Origin: Verrucomicrobiota bacterium
Lineage (GTDB): Bacteria; Verrucomicrobiota; Verrucomicrobiia; CAIQCK01
DNA length: 64,000 bases
Assembly (NCBI GenBank): GCA_016222825.1
Contig: JACRQF010000011.1
Location: 62,001 to 126,000 of the forward strand
Reading direction: 5' to 3'
This document shows, in pieces, positions 35,376 to 44,701 of this stretch. Position numbers and translations under genes: made by a program. Each line of letters opens with the position of its first letter. Within the stretch, counting starts at the first letter, position 1. The notes under the pieces were generated by a model. It was not told where the DNA came from, did not search any database, and saw nothing but the letters and a program-made list of their open reading frames with translations.

Positions 35376-36520
35376 TTAGTTTGTCAGCCCAAACCTTCGC
35401 GTAAACGGCCAGTAAAGTAGCATTGCCCGCCCAACCAGATTCGCGTGCGGAACCATCCCAAAGTAGCGGCTGTCGGCACTGTTCCGGCTGTTGTCGCCCA
35501 ATGCGAAGTAATTAGCCCTCTCCACAACGAACTTATCATCGGCGTCCTTTAGATATGGCGCATCAAACGACTGTGGGTTTGAATACCCGCTGTAGCCATT
35601 CTTGAGGCTCATCACTCGCACAAACCCATTCTCACTGGCCAAACTGCCATTCACGAACAACTGCGGCTCCTTGATCTGCAAGACATCCCCGCCAACGCCC
35701 GCCAACCGCTTGATATAAAACTCCCCGCGCGTTTTCGGGATGTCCCGCGTCTCAAACACGAAAACCTCGCCTCGACGTGGTAGTCGAAAGTTATAGCTGA
35801 CTTTGTCCACGAAGATATGGTCGCCGCTGCTTACTGTGCATCGGACGATCGGCTCGCCGCGGCGAAATGTTCTGCCTCGCGTTAGATTCAACGATTGCAG
35901 TGCCTTCTCGAAACTCTCCGGGTCAACATCCAATCGATACTCGCGCCCACCAACGGCCACCACGGTTTTGGGAAACTCAAGCGGCCCCAGTTGCACTTTT
36001 GTGCCAAACACCGGCAACATCAACTCACCATCTTCCTCGCAGATTGCCTCCACATAGCTCCGGCCAAACAGCGCCTTCTCCAACACCCGCACCGGCAATA
36101 TCGGAACCTTCTCGTCTGGTCGCATTGGCTCGACATGAACGCCATAAAGCGTCGGCTGCATTGAACCGGTGGGAATCCTGAACGGTTGCAAAAAGAATGT
36201 CCGGATGCCGCCCCAGGCAACCACCGCTGCCACCAAACCGATTTCTATCGCCTCCCGCCATTGCGGATGCTTCGGCGCAGGAAAAAGCCTCGCACACGCA
36301 TGGTCGAGTTGGTCCATCCCCTGTCCAATTTCCTCAATTGTGCCGCGCCGGACGCCATCGAACGCCGCGATAGCCTTCTCGACTGCCGCGACCTTGTCCG
36401 ACTCCATGATGTCGCGATGCGTCGCCAGCAGCCGTCGGACGTGCTTCGAAACCTCGCGGGCGCGCTTGCGGGCGCGGTGCTGACGCCACCAACTGAACGG
36501 CGGGACTTCGAGTATGGCCA

Positions 36521-36524
<4 letters not shown>
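35376..36524 (-). CDS. lepB: Signal peptidase I
   Basis: 382 residues. The transmembrane segment at about 92-112 is followed by the catalytic serine S121 in [10 protein letters not shown], and the general-base lysine K272 in [11 protein letters not shown]. Box E is [14 protein letters not shown] (343 onward). It cleaves signal peptides of exported proteins at the membrane. Unusually, about 90 charged, helical cytoplasmic residues precede the membrane segment, where E. coli LepB has a first membrane anchor. The start overlaps the lepA stop (ATGA), the classic lepA-lepB order. Confidence 0.93.
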
Positions 36525-38317
<1,793 letters not shown>

Positions 38318-38420
38318 ACGAAAAAAGTCGCGAGACGATAGCCTCCGCACGCAACGCGACGCAAGAGGTGTTTTCAAAAAGCGCCCCTGCCCTGCCGGCT
38401 GCGGCGCCGGCCTAGGGTTT

Positions 38421-38453
38421 CTTCTTAGCCGGTTTTCGAGAACTTCCCGCATG
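38421..38453 (+). promoter_or_regulatory. CTAGG-type motif upstream of the small membrane protein
   Basis: TTCTTAGCC, same 15-base spacing, TTCCCGCATGG; about 50 bases before the 38503 start and divergent from lepA. The right half deviates at the conserved T. Confidence 0.4.
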
Positions 38454-38502
38454 GCGCGGTCCGGCTTCCCCGCGTAGGTTCCCGGTAACGAAACGAGAGT
38501 TT

Positions 38503-38697
38503 ATGAACACGAACAAATCACGAACGCGCGTCCTTTTCGTGAACGATCATCCGGCTTCGGAGGACGCGGCGGAATCTTCGGTGGTCGAGCCGGGCGCTTT
38601 GGAGCGCGTGTTTCTGTCGGCGGCGCTGATCTTCGCGATCTTCTTCCTGGTGGCGGTCGCGGTGTTTGGGGCGCCGGCGTCCTGGGGCGCGCGGTAG
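38503..38697 (+). CDS. Small single-span membrane protein
   Basis: 64 residues. The N-terminal TRVLFVNDHPASEDAAES resembles the first strand of a receiver domain but stops there. A transmembrane helix follows (VFLSAALIFAIFFLVAVAVFGA) with a short C-terminal tail. No named family. Support comes from its hydrophobic design, ATG start, and an upstream copy of the shared motif. It converges with the SseB-like gene with one base between stops. Confidence 0.6.
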   Translation: MNTNKSRTRVLFVNDHPASEDAAESSVVEPGALERVFLSAALIFAIFFLVAVAVFGAPASWGAR

Positions 38698-38698
38698 G

Positions 38699-39151
38699 CT
38701 ACTTGTCCTCCGGCGGCTCCGGCGGCAACATCGCCCGGCCGTCCGAGATCCGTCCCACCAACTCCTGCGGGAGCGGCAGCTCGCCCAGGTCGCTGGCCGG
38801 GTTGATCATCACGTCCATTCCTCGCGTCCCCAGCTCGAAGAAAAGCCACCGGCCCTTCATCTCACACACGCAGAACTTCTCCTTGAACGGCGCTTTCTTG
38901 AACAGTTCCTCCACGCGCTGATGCGACGTGAACAGCGGGATGAACTGTCCCTGCGGCGCGGTGAACGCAACGAACGGGATCTTCTCTCCCGCCTTCGGGG
39001 TGACTTCGCTGCCGGCCAGGCCGGGCTTGTCCGGTTGCAGGAAGAACAGCGACTGTTGCATGAGCAGCCGGAAGAACGCCGGCTGCGTGTCCGGCTCCGC
39101 CAGTGCTTTGCAAAACGCTGTCTCGAACTCGTTCAGTTGTTTCTTTTCCAT
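38699..39151 (-). CDS. SseB-family protein
   Basis: 150 residues from MEKKQLNEFETAFCKAL. The pattern KIPFVAFTAPQGQFIPLFTSHQRVEELF matches the SseB N-terminal domain (found also in enhanced serine sensitivity proteins). The role of SseB in bacteria is poorly defined. The shorter start (39151) is preferred over 39187 since the family begins near this methionine. Dispersed palindromic repeats lie just upstream. Confidence 0.75.
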   Translation of the reverse strand: MEKKQLNEFETAFCKALAEPDTQPAFFRLLMQQSLFFLQPDKPGLAGSEVTPKAGEKIPFVAFTAPQGQFIPLFTSHQRVEELFKKAPFKEKFCVCEMKGRWLFFELGTRGMDVMINPASDLGELPLPQELVGRISDGRAMLPPEPPEDK

Positions 39152-39228
39152 GTGTGTGTTCCGCTGGGCGACGGAAACTTGTAGCACATCCCGCGACGGA
39201 TTTCACGCGCGGCGTTTCAGACATGGCT

Positions 39229-39339
39229 CTGTAGCGGCGGTCTCTGACCGCCGAATCTTTGGCGAGAACCGACGGCGGTCAGAGACCGCCGCTACAGGTG
39301 GGTGCGGGAACCGACGGCGGTCAGAGACCGCCGCTACAG
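39229..39339. repeat. Three copies of a GTAGCGGCGGTC-type palindromic repeat
   Basis: Copies at 39229-39253 (forward), 39273-39297 and 39315-39339 (reverse). Each unit is itself a palindrome, GGCGGTC-N3-GACCGCC, with a GCTACAG end that gives direction. Further units lie at 40550-40572, 40758-40782, 51790-51820 and 52921-52945. Confidence 0.85.
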
Positions 39340-39408
39340 GTCGGCAGCACCACTCGCGGCGTCCGCGAATCCAAAATCCAAAATCTAAAATCCAAAATCG
39401 CGCCGCCG

Positions 39409-40365
39409 CTACACGATTGGCGGCTGGAGCGTGATCGTTCTGGGGGCGGTGCTTCGCGTGCCGGCGCTGTTGCTCACCTCCGTGATGATCTTCACCACCT
39501 GCCCGACCTCGAACGGCCCCAGCGCGTTGCCGCTGGCGTCCAGCGGGGCGCTGTGCGCGAACCCTTCGTCCACGCCCACCACCTGCCACTTGACCAGCTT
39601 CGTCGTGGCGTGGTCGCCGCCGCCGGGGACGTAGGCCACCAGCACTTGCAGGCCCTCTTCGCCGCCTTGGGTGACGCTCGCGATCTCAATGGTGTCGGGC
39701 GCGGGCGTGCCGCCTTCGGCGGGAATGCCCCCGAGCGCCTCGTAAGCGTCGCTGCCCACATCGAACGTTGCCTTCGCGGCCTTATACCAACGCTTGTTCG
39801 CCTGGTCCACCGTCCGGTCCAGCGCGCGCAACGCCGCCCGCTTGGTGTCGAGCGCCTCCTGCGTGTCGCACATGTCCTTCACGAGGTCCGTGTAACCATC
39901 GAGCAGCCCCTTCAGCATCGCCGCCGTGAACGGCGTCCCCGCCACCGACCGCGTGATCGCCGGCTGCGGGGGCGTCATCGCCGCCAGCAGCGCGTTGGCC
40001 CGCACCCACAAGGGATACAAGCCCCGCGCGCGCGCCAGGATCGTCCCCTCCGTGCGCGGCACGCTCCGGTAAAGGTCGTCCATGTCCGCCATGAGCGCCT
40101 CGTTCTCGTCGAGCATCGCCTCGATGATCGCGGGCACCTTCGTGCCCAGCAGCTTCATCTTCAGCAACGCGTCCTGCACGACGCGATACGACGCGTCGGC
40201 CGTGTCCTGCGCCGTCGTGCGCTCCTGCACCAGCGGCTCGAACGCCGCGATGTAACCTTCCAGTTCCGTCGTGCCCGTCGAGCCGATCTTCAGCGTCGGG
40301 GTGTATTGCGTCCAGACCGGCAGCGTGAGCTGCGCCCGTTGTTTGGTGACTTCCCAGTATTCCAT
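39409..40365 (-). CDS. Hypothetical protein with C-terminal Ig/FN3-like domain
   Basis: 318 residues. Helical central part (ALLKMKLLGTKVPAIIEAMLDENEALMADMDD) and a beta-rich end resembling an FN3 or Ig fold (IEIASVTQGGEEGLQVLVAYVPGGG, VVKIITEVSNSAGTRS). No signal peptide or catalytic motif. GGAGG five bases before the ATG at 40365 decides the start. The frame is open to 40593, encoding a curious RLDEGWRLDEGHRFDEP stretch, so 40503 is a possible longer start. I do not recognise a function; such proteins recur in Verrucomicrobia. Confidence 0.65.
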   Translation of the reverse strand: MEYWEVTKQRAQLTLPVWTQYTPTLKIGSTGTTELEGYIAAFEPLVQERTTAQDTADASYRVVQDALLKMKLLGTKVPAIIEAMLDENEALMADMDDLYRSVPRTEGTILARARGLYPLWVRANALLAAMTPPQPAITRSVAGTPFTAAMLKGLLDGYTDLVKDMCDTQEALDTKRAALRALDRTVDQANKRWYKAAKATFDVGSDAYEALGGIPAEGGTPAPDTIEIASVTQGGEEGLQVLVAYVPGGGDHATTKLVKWQVVGVDEGFAHSAPLDASGNALGPFEVGQVVKIITEVSNSAGTRSTAPRTITLQPPIV

Positions 40366-40549
40366 GTTGGCCTCCGAGTTCAGGGTGATGGGTTGCTGCG
40401 GCACTAAAAGCGGCTGCGGCGTCGCATGAGGCGGCTCATCGAACCGGTGGCCTTCATCCAGCCTCCAACCTTCATCGAGTCGAATGATACCTCCGCCGGG
40501 CATAACAATGTCTTTCGTTGAAACATCTGCTGACACCTCTGCTTGACCT

Positions 40550-40572
40550 GTGGCGGCCGTCTCCGACCGCCG
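40550..40572 (+). repeat. GCGGTC palindromic repeat unit
   Basis: A variant unit of the dispersed family (GGCGGCCGTC...GACCGCCG), 19 bases from the 40591 element. Confidence 0.6.
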
Positions 40573-40590
40573 TCTGTCGCTGCAAACCCA

Positions 40591-40710
40591 CATGTTTCAC
40601 ACGCTGCACGAAATGGCGATAAGCTGTAGCCGCCGACGTAAGGAGGCGGACGCCTTGCCATCCACAACCTTCCCGCCTCCTCACGTCGGCGGCTACGAAA
40701 CATGTGAAAT
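40591..40710. repeat. 119-bp palindromic MITE-like element, copy B
   Basis: Same length and order as the element at 25757-25875, with about a dozen substitutions. The inner inverted repeat (about 40625-40649 and 40671-40695) is nearly intact and the ends read TTTCACACG and CATGTGAAATA. Confidence 0.8.
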
Positions 40711-40757
40711 AACCAAGCTAACAACGTTTCCGGTCGCCGGCCGTTATCGCAACCACT

Positions 40758-40782
40758 CGGCGGTCAGAGACCACCGCTACAG
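40758..40782 (-). repeat. GCGGTC palindromic repeat unit
   Basis: Reverse-oriented unit (CGGCGGTCAGAGACC...CTACAG) with one central mismatch. Together with the unit at 40550 it brackets the palindromic element. Confidence 0.6.
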
Positions 40783-41177
40783 TGATTTCTACAGCATCAA
40801 CGTCGAATACTGTAGCATCTTTTCACACTTCTGCAATGTCTTTTTTTGACCATCTAAAATCTTATCCGATTACATCCGGTCAATCTTCATCACTACGCTC
40901 TCAGTTTAACATCATGTAATACCAGTTTGCGCCACTGTAACCATTACAGCCATGCAAACTGACGCTACAGTATGACAACCTGATGTTACATATGGTCAAA
41001 CCGGTGAAACATCCTATCACGCCGGGATTACAGCACCATGCGCGGACGATACAGCAAAGCATACTGACCATACATCGTATCAAACCGGCAGATCATCACC
41101 GCATACTGACCCGATAGTATGGCTCCCGGACCTTAGAACTTCTCTCAAGGACGTGACCATTTCATATCCCGCCGTTT
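40783..41177. other. AT-rich non-coding patch with an operator-like inverted repeat
   Basis: About 395 bases, much richer in A+T than the surroundings, with no credible gene. It holds a composite inverted repeat at 40924-40960: AGTTTGC and GCAAACT outside, CTGTAA and TTACAG inside. The words TACAG and CATACTGACCATAC recur. It lies upstream of the 39409-40365 gene and downstream of the TPR gene. Confidence 0.45.
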
Positions 41178-42170
41178 TCATTTCGCCATCAGAGATTTCT
41201 CCAGCTCATCAAGCAGCCTCTGCGTCTTCTTCGTCTTTGGATGATCCTCGCCCAGCGACTTGCGCCTGCCATCCAGCGCCCGCCGCGCAAAGACCAGCGC
41301 CTCCGCTTCCCTATTCTGGTTCTTCACACATAGCGCCAGATTAAAACAGGACTCAAACAAGTCGGGATGCTCCGGCCCCAAGACGCGCTCGCGGCCAGCC
41401 AGGACGGCGCGGTGCTCCCGCTCGGCCTCGCCGTGCTTGCCTTGGGCTTGTAGTGCAGTAGCCAAGTTGTTGCGGCTGATCAGAGTCCTGGAATCCTCCG
41501 CCCCCAAGACGCGCTCGAAGATGGCCAGGACAGCGCGGTGTTCCTTCTCGGCCACGCCGTGCTCGCCTTGAGCATTCAGCGCAAGGGCCAAGCCCATGCG
41601 GCTGTCCAGCGTGTCGGGATGCTCCGGCCCCAGGACGCGCTCCTGCATCTTTGCGTTATTGCGATATTCTTCTTCGGCTTCCTTATGCTTCCCTTGGACA
41701 AATAGCACAGAGGCCAAGGTGATGCGGCTGCTCAGCGTGCTGGGATGTTCCGGGCCAAAGATGCGTTCCTTGATGGCCAAGACGGCGCGGCTCTCCCGCT
41801 CGGCCTCGACGTGCTTCTCTTGGGCTTTCAGCGCGTTGACCAGGTTGTTGCGGATGGCCAGCGTGCTAGGATGCTCCGGACCAACGATGCGTTGGTAGGC
41901 GTCTGTGATGGCGCGAAACTCCATCTCGGCCTGCGCATACTTGCCTTGGCCATATAACTTCTTCGCCCCATCGTTCCGAGTCTTCAGCGCGGCCAACTCC
42001 TCCTCCTGCGCGGCGCTGAGTTTGCTCTCTTGGGTGCGCGGCCTTTCCGCATCGCGACATCCGCTCCACAAGCCGGCGGAGAGCGCGAAGAGAAAGCAAA
42101 GAGAGAGCGTCGCGCGGAGGAAAACAAACCGCGTCGAGTGCGAGCCGCCATTCCCACAGATGCCGCTCAT
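41178..42170 (-). CDS. TPR-repeat lipoprotein
   Basis: 330 residues. The lipoprotein signal LSLCFLFALSAGLWSGC puts the lipidated Cys at a lipobox. About six 42-residue kinesin-light-chain-type TPRs follow, each with the refrain RVLGPEHPDTL...LA.AL.AQGKH.EAE.E.RAVLA. Such repeats mediate protein binding; the partner is unknown. The start at 42170 is selected for the signal peptide; the frame continues to 42254 with arginine-rich, non-signal sequence. The near-identity of the repeat units suggests recent internal duplication. Confidence 0.8.
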   Translation of the reverse strand: MSGICGNGGSHSTRFVFLRATLSLCFLFALSAGLWSGCRDAERPRTQESKLSAAQEEELAALKTRNDGAKKLYGQGKYAQAEMEFRAITDAYQRIVGPEHPSTLAIRNNLVNALKAQEKHVEAERESRAVLAIKERIFGPEHPSTLSSRITLASVLFVQGKHKEAEEEYRNNAKMQERVLGPEHPDTLDSRMGLALALNAQGEHGVAEKEHRAVLAIFERVLGAEDSRTLISRNNLATALQAQGKHGEAEREHRAVLAGRERVLGPEHPDLFESCFNLALCVKNQNREAEALVFARRALDGRRKSLGEDHPKTKKTQRLLDELEKSLMAK

Positions 42171-42259
42171 GACCGCGCCGGTATAGCGCGTTCGCCGGCC
42201 GCGGCGCAAGCGCGAAAAGAATCGGCGGCGTGGTGGGGGCGCAACCGGGCACACGCACC

Positions 42260-42374
42260 GTAGCGCAGATTTCCAATCTGCTGTGTCGCCGACTTCCAGT
42301 CGGCAGACCGTTGGAGTTGCGCAGCGCCAGCGGGTTGGAAACCCGCGATACAGCAGACTGGAAGTCTGCGCTAC
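42260..42374. repeat. Composite element of four short palindromes
   Basis: Units GCAGATTTCCAATCTGC (42265), GCCGACTTCCAGTCGGC (42288), CGGGTTGGAAACCCG (42331) and GCAGACTGGAAGTCTGC (42353) each have a TTCCA or TGGAA centre. The outer ends, GTAGCGCAGA and TCTGCGCTAC, make the whole 115 bp a larger palindrome. Confidence 0.75.
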
Positions 42375-42906
42375 CGCGCTGGCCGTCCGCTACGGTGCGT
42401 GTGTCGAGTTGCGGCGGCGCGGTGGCGCGGCGGCGGTTGCGGGACTATGTTGGGCCGATGAAGACAGGATGCAGTTCCTGGGAAAGGTGACGCGATGAAT
42501 GAGCTACCACTGCAAGGAACCTGGCGGGGACCGAAACTGGAAATGTCGGGGGCGCCGGCCCTCTTGGCCGGCAAGCAGCCAGTCCGGCGCGGTCGCGGGG
42601 GGATGCCGCGCCGGGCGCGGGCCGGCTGGGGGCTGCGGGCGGGCCGGCTGGCGTTGTTGCGGAGGCTGGCCGCCTCGGCCCGGAGGCGGCACGGGTTGAA
42701 CCCGTTGCTGGATTGGGGCGGAAGGATCGGGGATTGACGGGAGCGGGCGCGAGTCGCGCGCGAGTCGCGATCTGTAACGCGTAATGCGTAAGAGACACTG
42801 GCTGTCTTTCTACTTGCGCATTACGCAATTTTTTTGCCTTGTAGCCGGAGATCCCGCGCTGACGCGCGCAGCGCCGCTCCTCCCCCGCCCCGCCGTTGCC
42901 GCGCCG
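42375..42906. other. GC-rich intergenic stretch without a supported gene
   Basis: Short open frames on both strands are arginine/glycine/proline-rich, overlap each other and show no family resemblance. A GCGCATTACGC-type segment near 42780 and 42820 (ACGCGTAATGCGTA, TGCGCATTACGCA) looks like another small repeat. I see nothing else. Confidence 0.4.
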
Positions 42907-43182
42907 TCACCCGACGGCGCGGCGTTCAATAGAGGGCAATCGGGGAGCAGGTCTTTTGGTTTGCTTGGTGCGCGCGACGATCTGTTCGCGCTGCGGGTGG
43001 CGGCAGAGCCGGTGAACGCCGAAGGCAACTTGGTAGCGGCAGCGCGCAGGGCCGGCGACGAGGCACCACGCCGCGTCGCCGCAGCTCCGCCCCTTGGCCC
43101 GGCAGATGTCCGGGTCTGGCAGGGATTGTATCGGGTGGAAGGATTGTAGTTGAACGCCGGACTGCCATGTCTTCGTGTTCAT
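42907..43182 (-). CDS. Small Cys/His-motif protein 5 (separate locus)
   Basis: 91 residues. Although on the other strand and 10 kb away from the other four, it keeps the exact spacing: ICRAKGRSCGDAAWC (C-x12-C), x7, then C-x-Y-x4-G-x4-C-x-H in RCRYQVAFGVHRLCRHP. Tyrosine replaces the usual phenylalanine, and the RRLEIAAR tail becomes PQREQIVARTK. Conservation of the metal-type residues while the rest drifts is good evidence that it is a real gene and that these residues matter. An upstream CCTAGG motif is present in the right orientation. The function is unknown. Confidence 0.65.
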   Translation of the reverse strand: MNTKTWQSGVQLQSFHPIQSLPDPDICRAKGRSCGDAAWCLVAGPARCRYQVAFGVHRLCRHPQREQIVARTKQTKRPAPRLPSIERRAVG

Positions 43183-43240
43183 TGTTGGCTCGGTTCGCTG
43201 GAAAGATTTGCCAGCACTGTAGGCCGGCGATACGCGGCTG

Positions 43241-43271
43241 TCTTGAGGGATTATTCTAATTTTCGCCTAGG
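43241..43271 (-). promoter_or_regulatory. CTAGG-type motif upstream of Cys/His protein 5
   Basis: On the minus strand ACCTAGG, 15 bases, TCCCTCAAG. The left half is perfect, the right half weak. Confidence 0.35.
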
Positions 43272-43360
43272 TGTTCCGCCTAAGCGCCGGCGCGGATTTC
43301 AACCGCCCCGCCGCGCAAGCGGAAACATCCGGGGAGGCATTTGACTGCGGAGGCGGGAAG

Positions 43361-43580
43361 CCTAGCTTTGGAGCGAGGGGGCGCTGGCTTCCGGGCCGCG
43401 TCATCTCGGTCTAACCACTGTCAACGGGTTCCGGGGCCAGCTAGTGCCGGCGCCGGAATGCGCGGGCGCGAAGGAGACGCCTTGACCGCGGGGCCGGGCG
43501 TTCTAGGTTTGAAACAAGGGGGTGCTGGCTTCGGAGCCGCGAAACCTGTCAGACTCGTAGGAAGCGGCTCCGGAACCAGG
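43361..43580 (+). repeat. Pair of diverged direct repeats of about 80 bp
   Basis: 43361-43440 and 43501-43580 align along their length (for example GGGGGCGCTGGCTTCCGGG against GGGGGTGCTGGCTTCGGAG), spaced by 140 bases. No open frame makes sense here. They fill most of the 427-base gap between the Cys/His gene and the barrel gene. Confidence 0.5.
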
Positions 43581-43609
43581 AATGATTCACCAGCAAAGGC
43601 CGGCGCGGC

Positions 43610-44563
43610 TCAGAATCTCCAGGCGATGGAGGCGCGCACGCGGAGGTCGGGCACGAGCGTGTCGCCGGTGCTGTGGATGTGGGCGGGCACGTCCACGGCG
43701 CCCAGGGCGCTGAGGCGGTTGTTGAAGGTGTAGGTGAGTTGCGGACCGAGGAAGACGATGGTTTCGGCGGTGTGGCCCATTTCCATGACGGCGCCGGGAG
43801 GCATCACCATGTCGCCCATCTGGTCCTGCCCCTTGGTTTCGCCGGAGCAGATGAGCTGCAAGGCCAGCGTGTGGTTCTCGTTGAGGAGCAGATAGTAGCC
43901 GGGGCCGGCCTGCCAGGAGAGGTCGTTGGCGAAGCGGTAGCCGAAGGCGCCCTCGGTGCGGATGCCGTATTGCGCGCTGGCGGTGCCCATGAAGCGATGC
44001 CAGCGTCCATAGACGCCCGTGCCGATGATGCCGTCAAAGGAGCCGGAGCCGAGCGCCAGGTCGTGGCCGCTGATGCCGGTGGCGAAGTCCGGCTCCTCGG
44101 GATTGAGATGGGCGGGGTCGCCGGTGGGGAACTTCACGCCGCCGATGAGGTTCCATCGGAAGGTGGAGTCCTCGTCGGCTTTCTCGAAGAGGAGATAGTT
44201 GCCCAGCAAGCAGATGTCGCCGAGGCCGCTCTCGTGCGCGGAGCCAGCGGCGTCGGAGCCGAAGTCCTTGTAGAGGTAGGGCACGTTGAGTTGGACGCCG
44301 ACGCGGCGGTTGAAGCGGTAGGCGGCGTAGAACTGGGTGTTGTAGCTGTGGAGATACTCGCCGTCGTTGGGCACGGTGCGGTTCTCGGCCTGGAGGGTGT
44401 TGAAGTAGGTGTATTGCTCGGCGACGCCCGCGTAGAAGCCGCGGTCGCCCGCCCCCTGCGCCTCGGAGGCGATGTAGATGGCGCAGAGATCGCAGGTCCG
44501 CGCGGGACCGGCAAGAAGCAAACTGACAAGGCACGCCACGACGCCGACGGTTCTTGTTTTCAT
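43610..44563 (-). CDS. Outer-membrane beta-barrel protein
   Basis: 317 residues with a signal peptide (GVVACLVSLLLAGPARTC) and a Cys pair just after it (CDLCAIY). The rest is alternating beta-strand sequence with aromatic girdles (FYAAYRFNRRVGVQLNVPYLY, WNLIGGVKFPTGDP) and a terminal phenylalanine (ASIAWRF), the mark of Bam-inserted barrels. It resembles uncharacterised transporter-like barrels of the phenol-degradation family; the cargo is unknown. The start at 44563 follows AAAGGACTTCTGG. It has a copy of the shared CTAAG motif 54 bases upstream. Confidence 0.8.
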   Translation of the reverse strand: MKTRTVGVVACLVSLLLAGPARTCDLCAIYIASEAQGAGDRGFYAGVAEQYTYFNTLQAENRTVPNDGEYLHSYNTQFYAAYRFNRRVGVQLNVPYLYKDFGSDAAGSAHESGLGDICLLGNYLLFEKADEDSTFRWNLIGGVKFPTGDPAHLNPEEPDFATGISGHDLALGSGSFDGIIGTGVYGRWHRFMGTASAQYGIRTEGAFGYRFANDLSWQAGPGYYLLLNENHTLALQLICSGETKGQDQMGDMVMPPGAVMEMGHTAETIVFLGPQLTYTFNNRLSALGAVDVPAHIHSTGDTLVPDLRVRASIAWRF

Positions 44564-44616
44564 CCAGAAGTCCTTTCGAGCACGGACGGCATAATCCCCC
44601 GCGGCGCGGGCGGATT

Positions 44617-44650
44617 CAATAGAGGCAAAGTCTGAACGCGGCTTAGGAAA
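44617..44650 (-). promoter_or_regulatory. CTAGG-type motif upstream of the beta-barrel gene
   Basis: On the minus strand TTTCCTAAG, 15 bases, GCCTCTATTG. Same spacing as the plus-strand sites. Confidence 0.5.
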
Positions 44651-44701
44651 GACGCCTACGCGTCCGTCGCGGAAACTCCCCTCCCCTGCCCCGCCGCGCC
44701 T

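Noticed and set aside
40901..41083. Cys-rich 60-codon minus-strand frame in the AT-rich patch
   Set aside because: It covers the inverted repeat, its composition follows the TACAG words, and it has no ribosome-binding site or Cys spacing like the Cys/His family.
42495..42737. Arg/Gly-rich plus-strand frames between the TPR and Cys/His genes
   Set aside because: Frames on both strands are equally open because of high GC; no motif and no plausible start signals.
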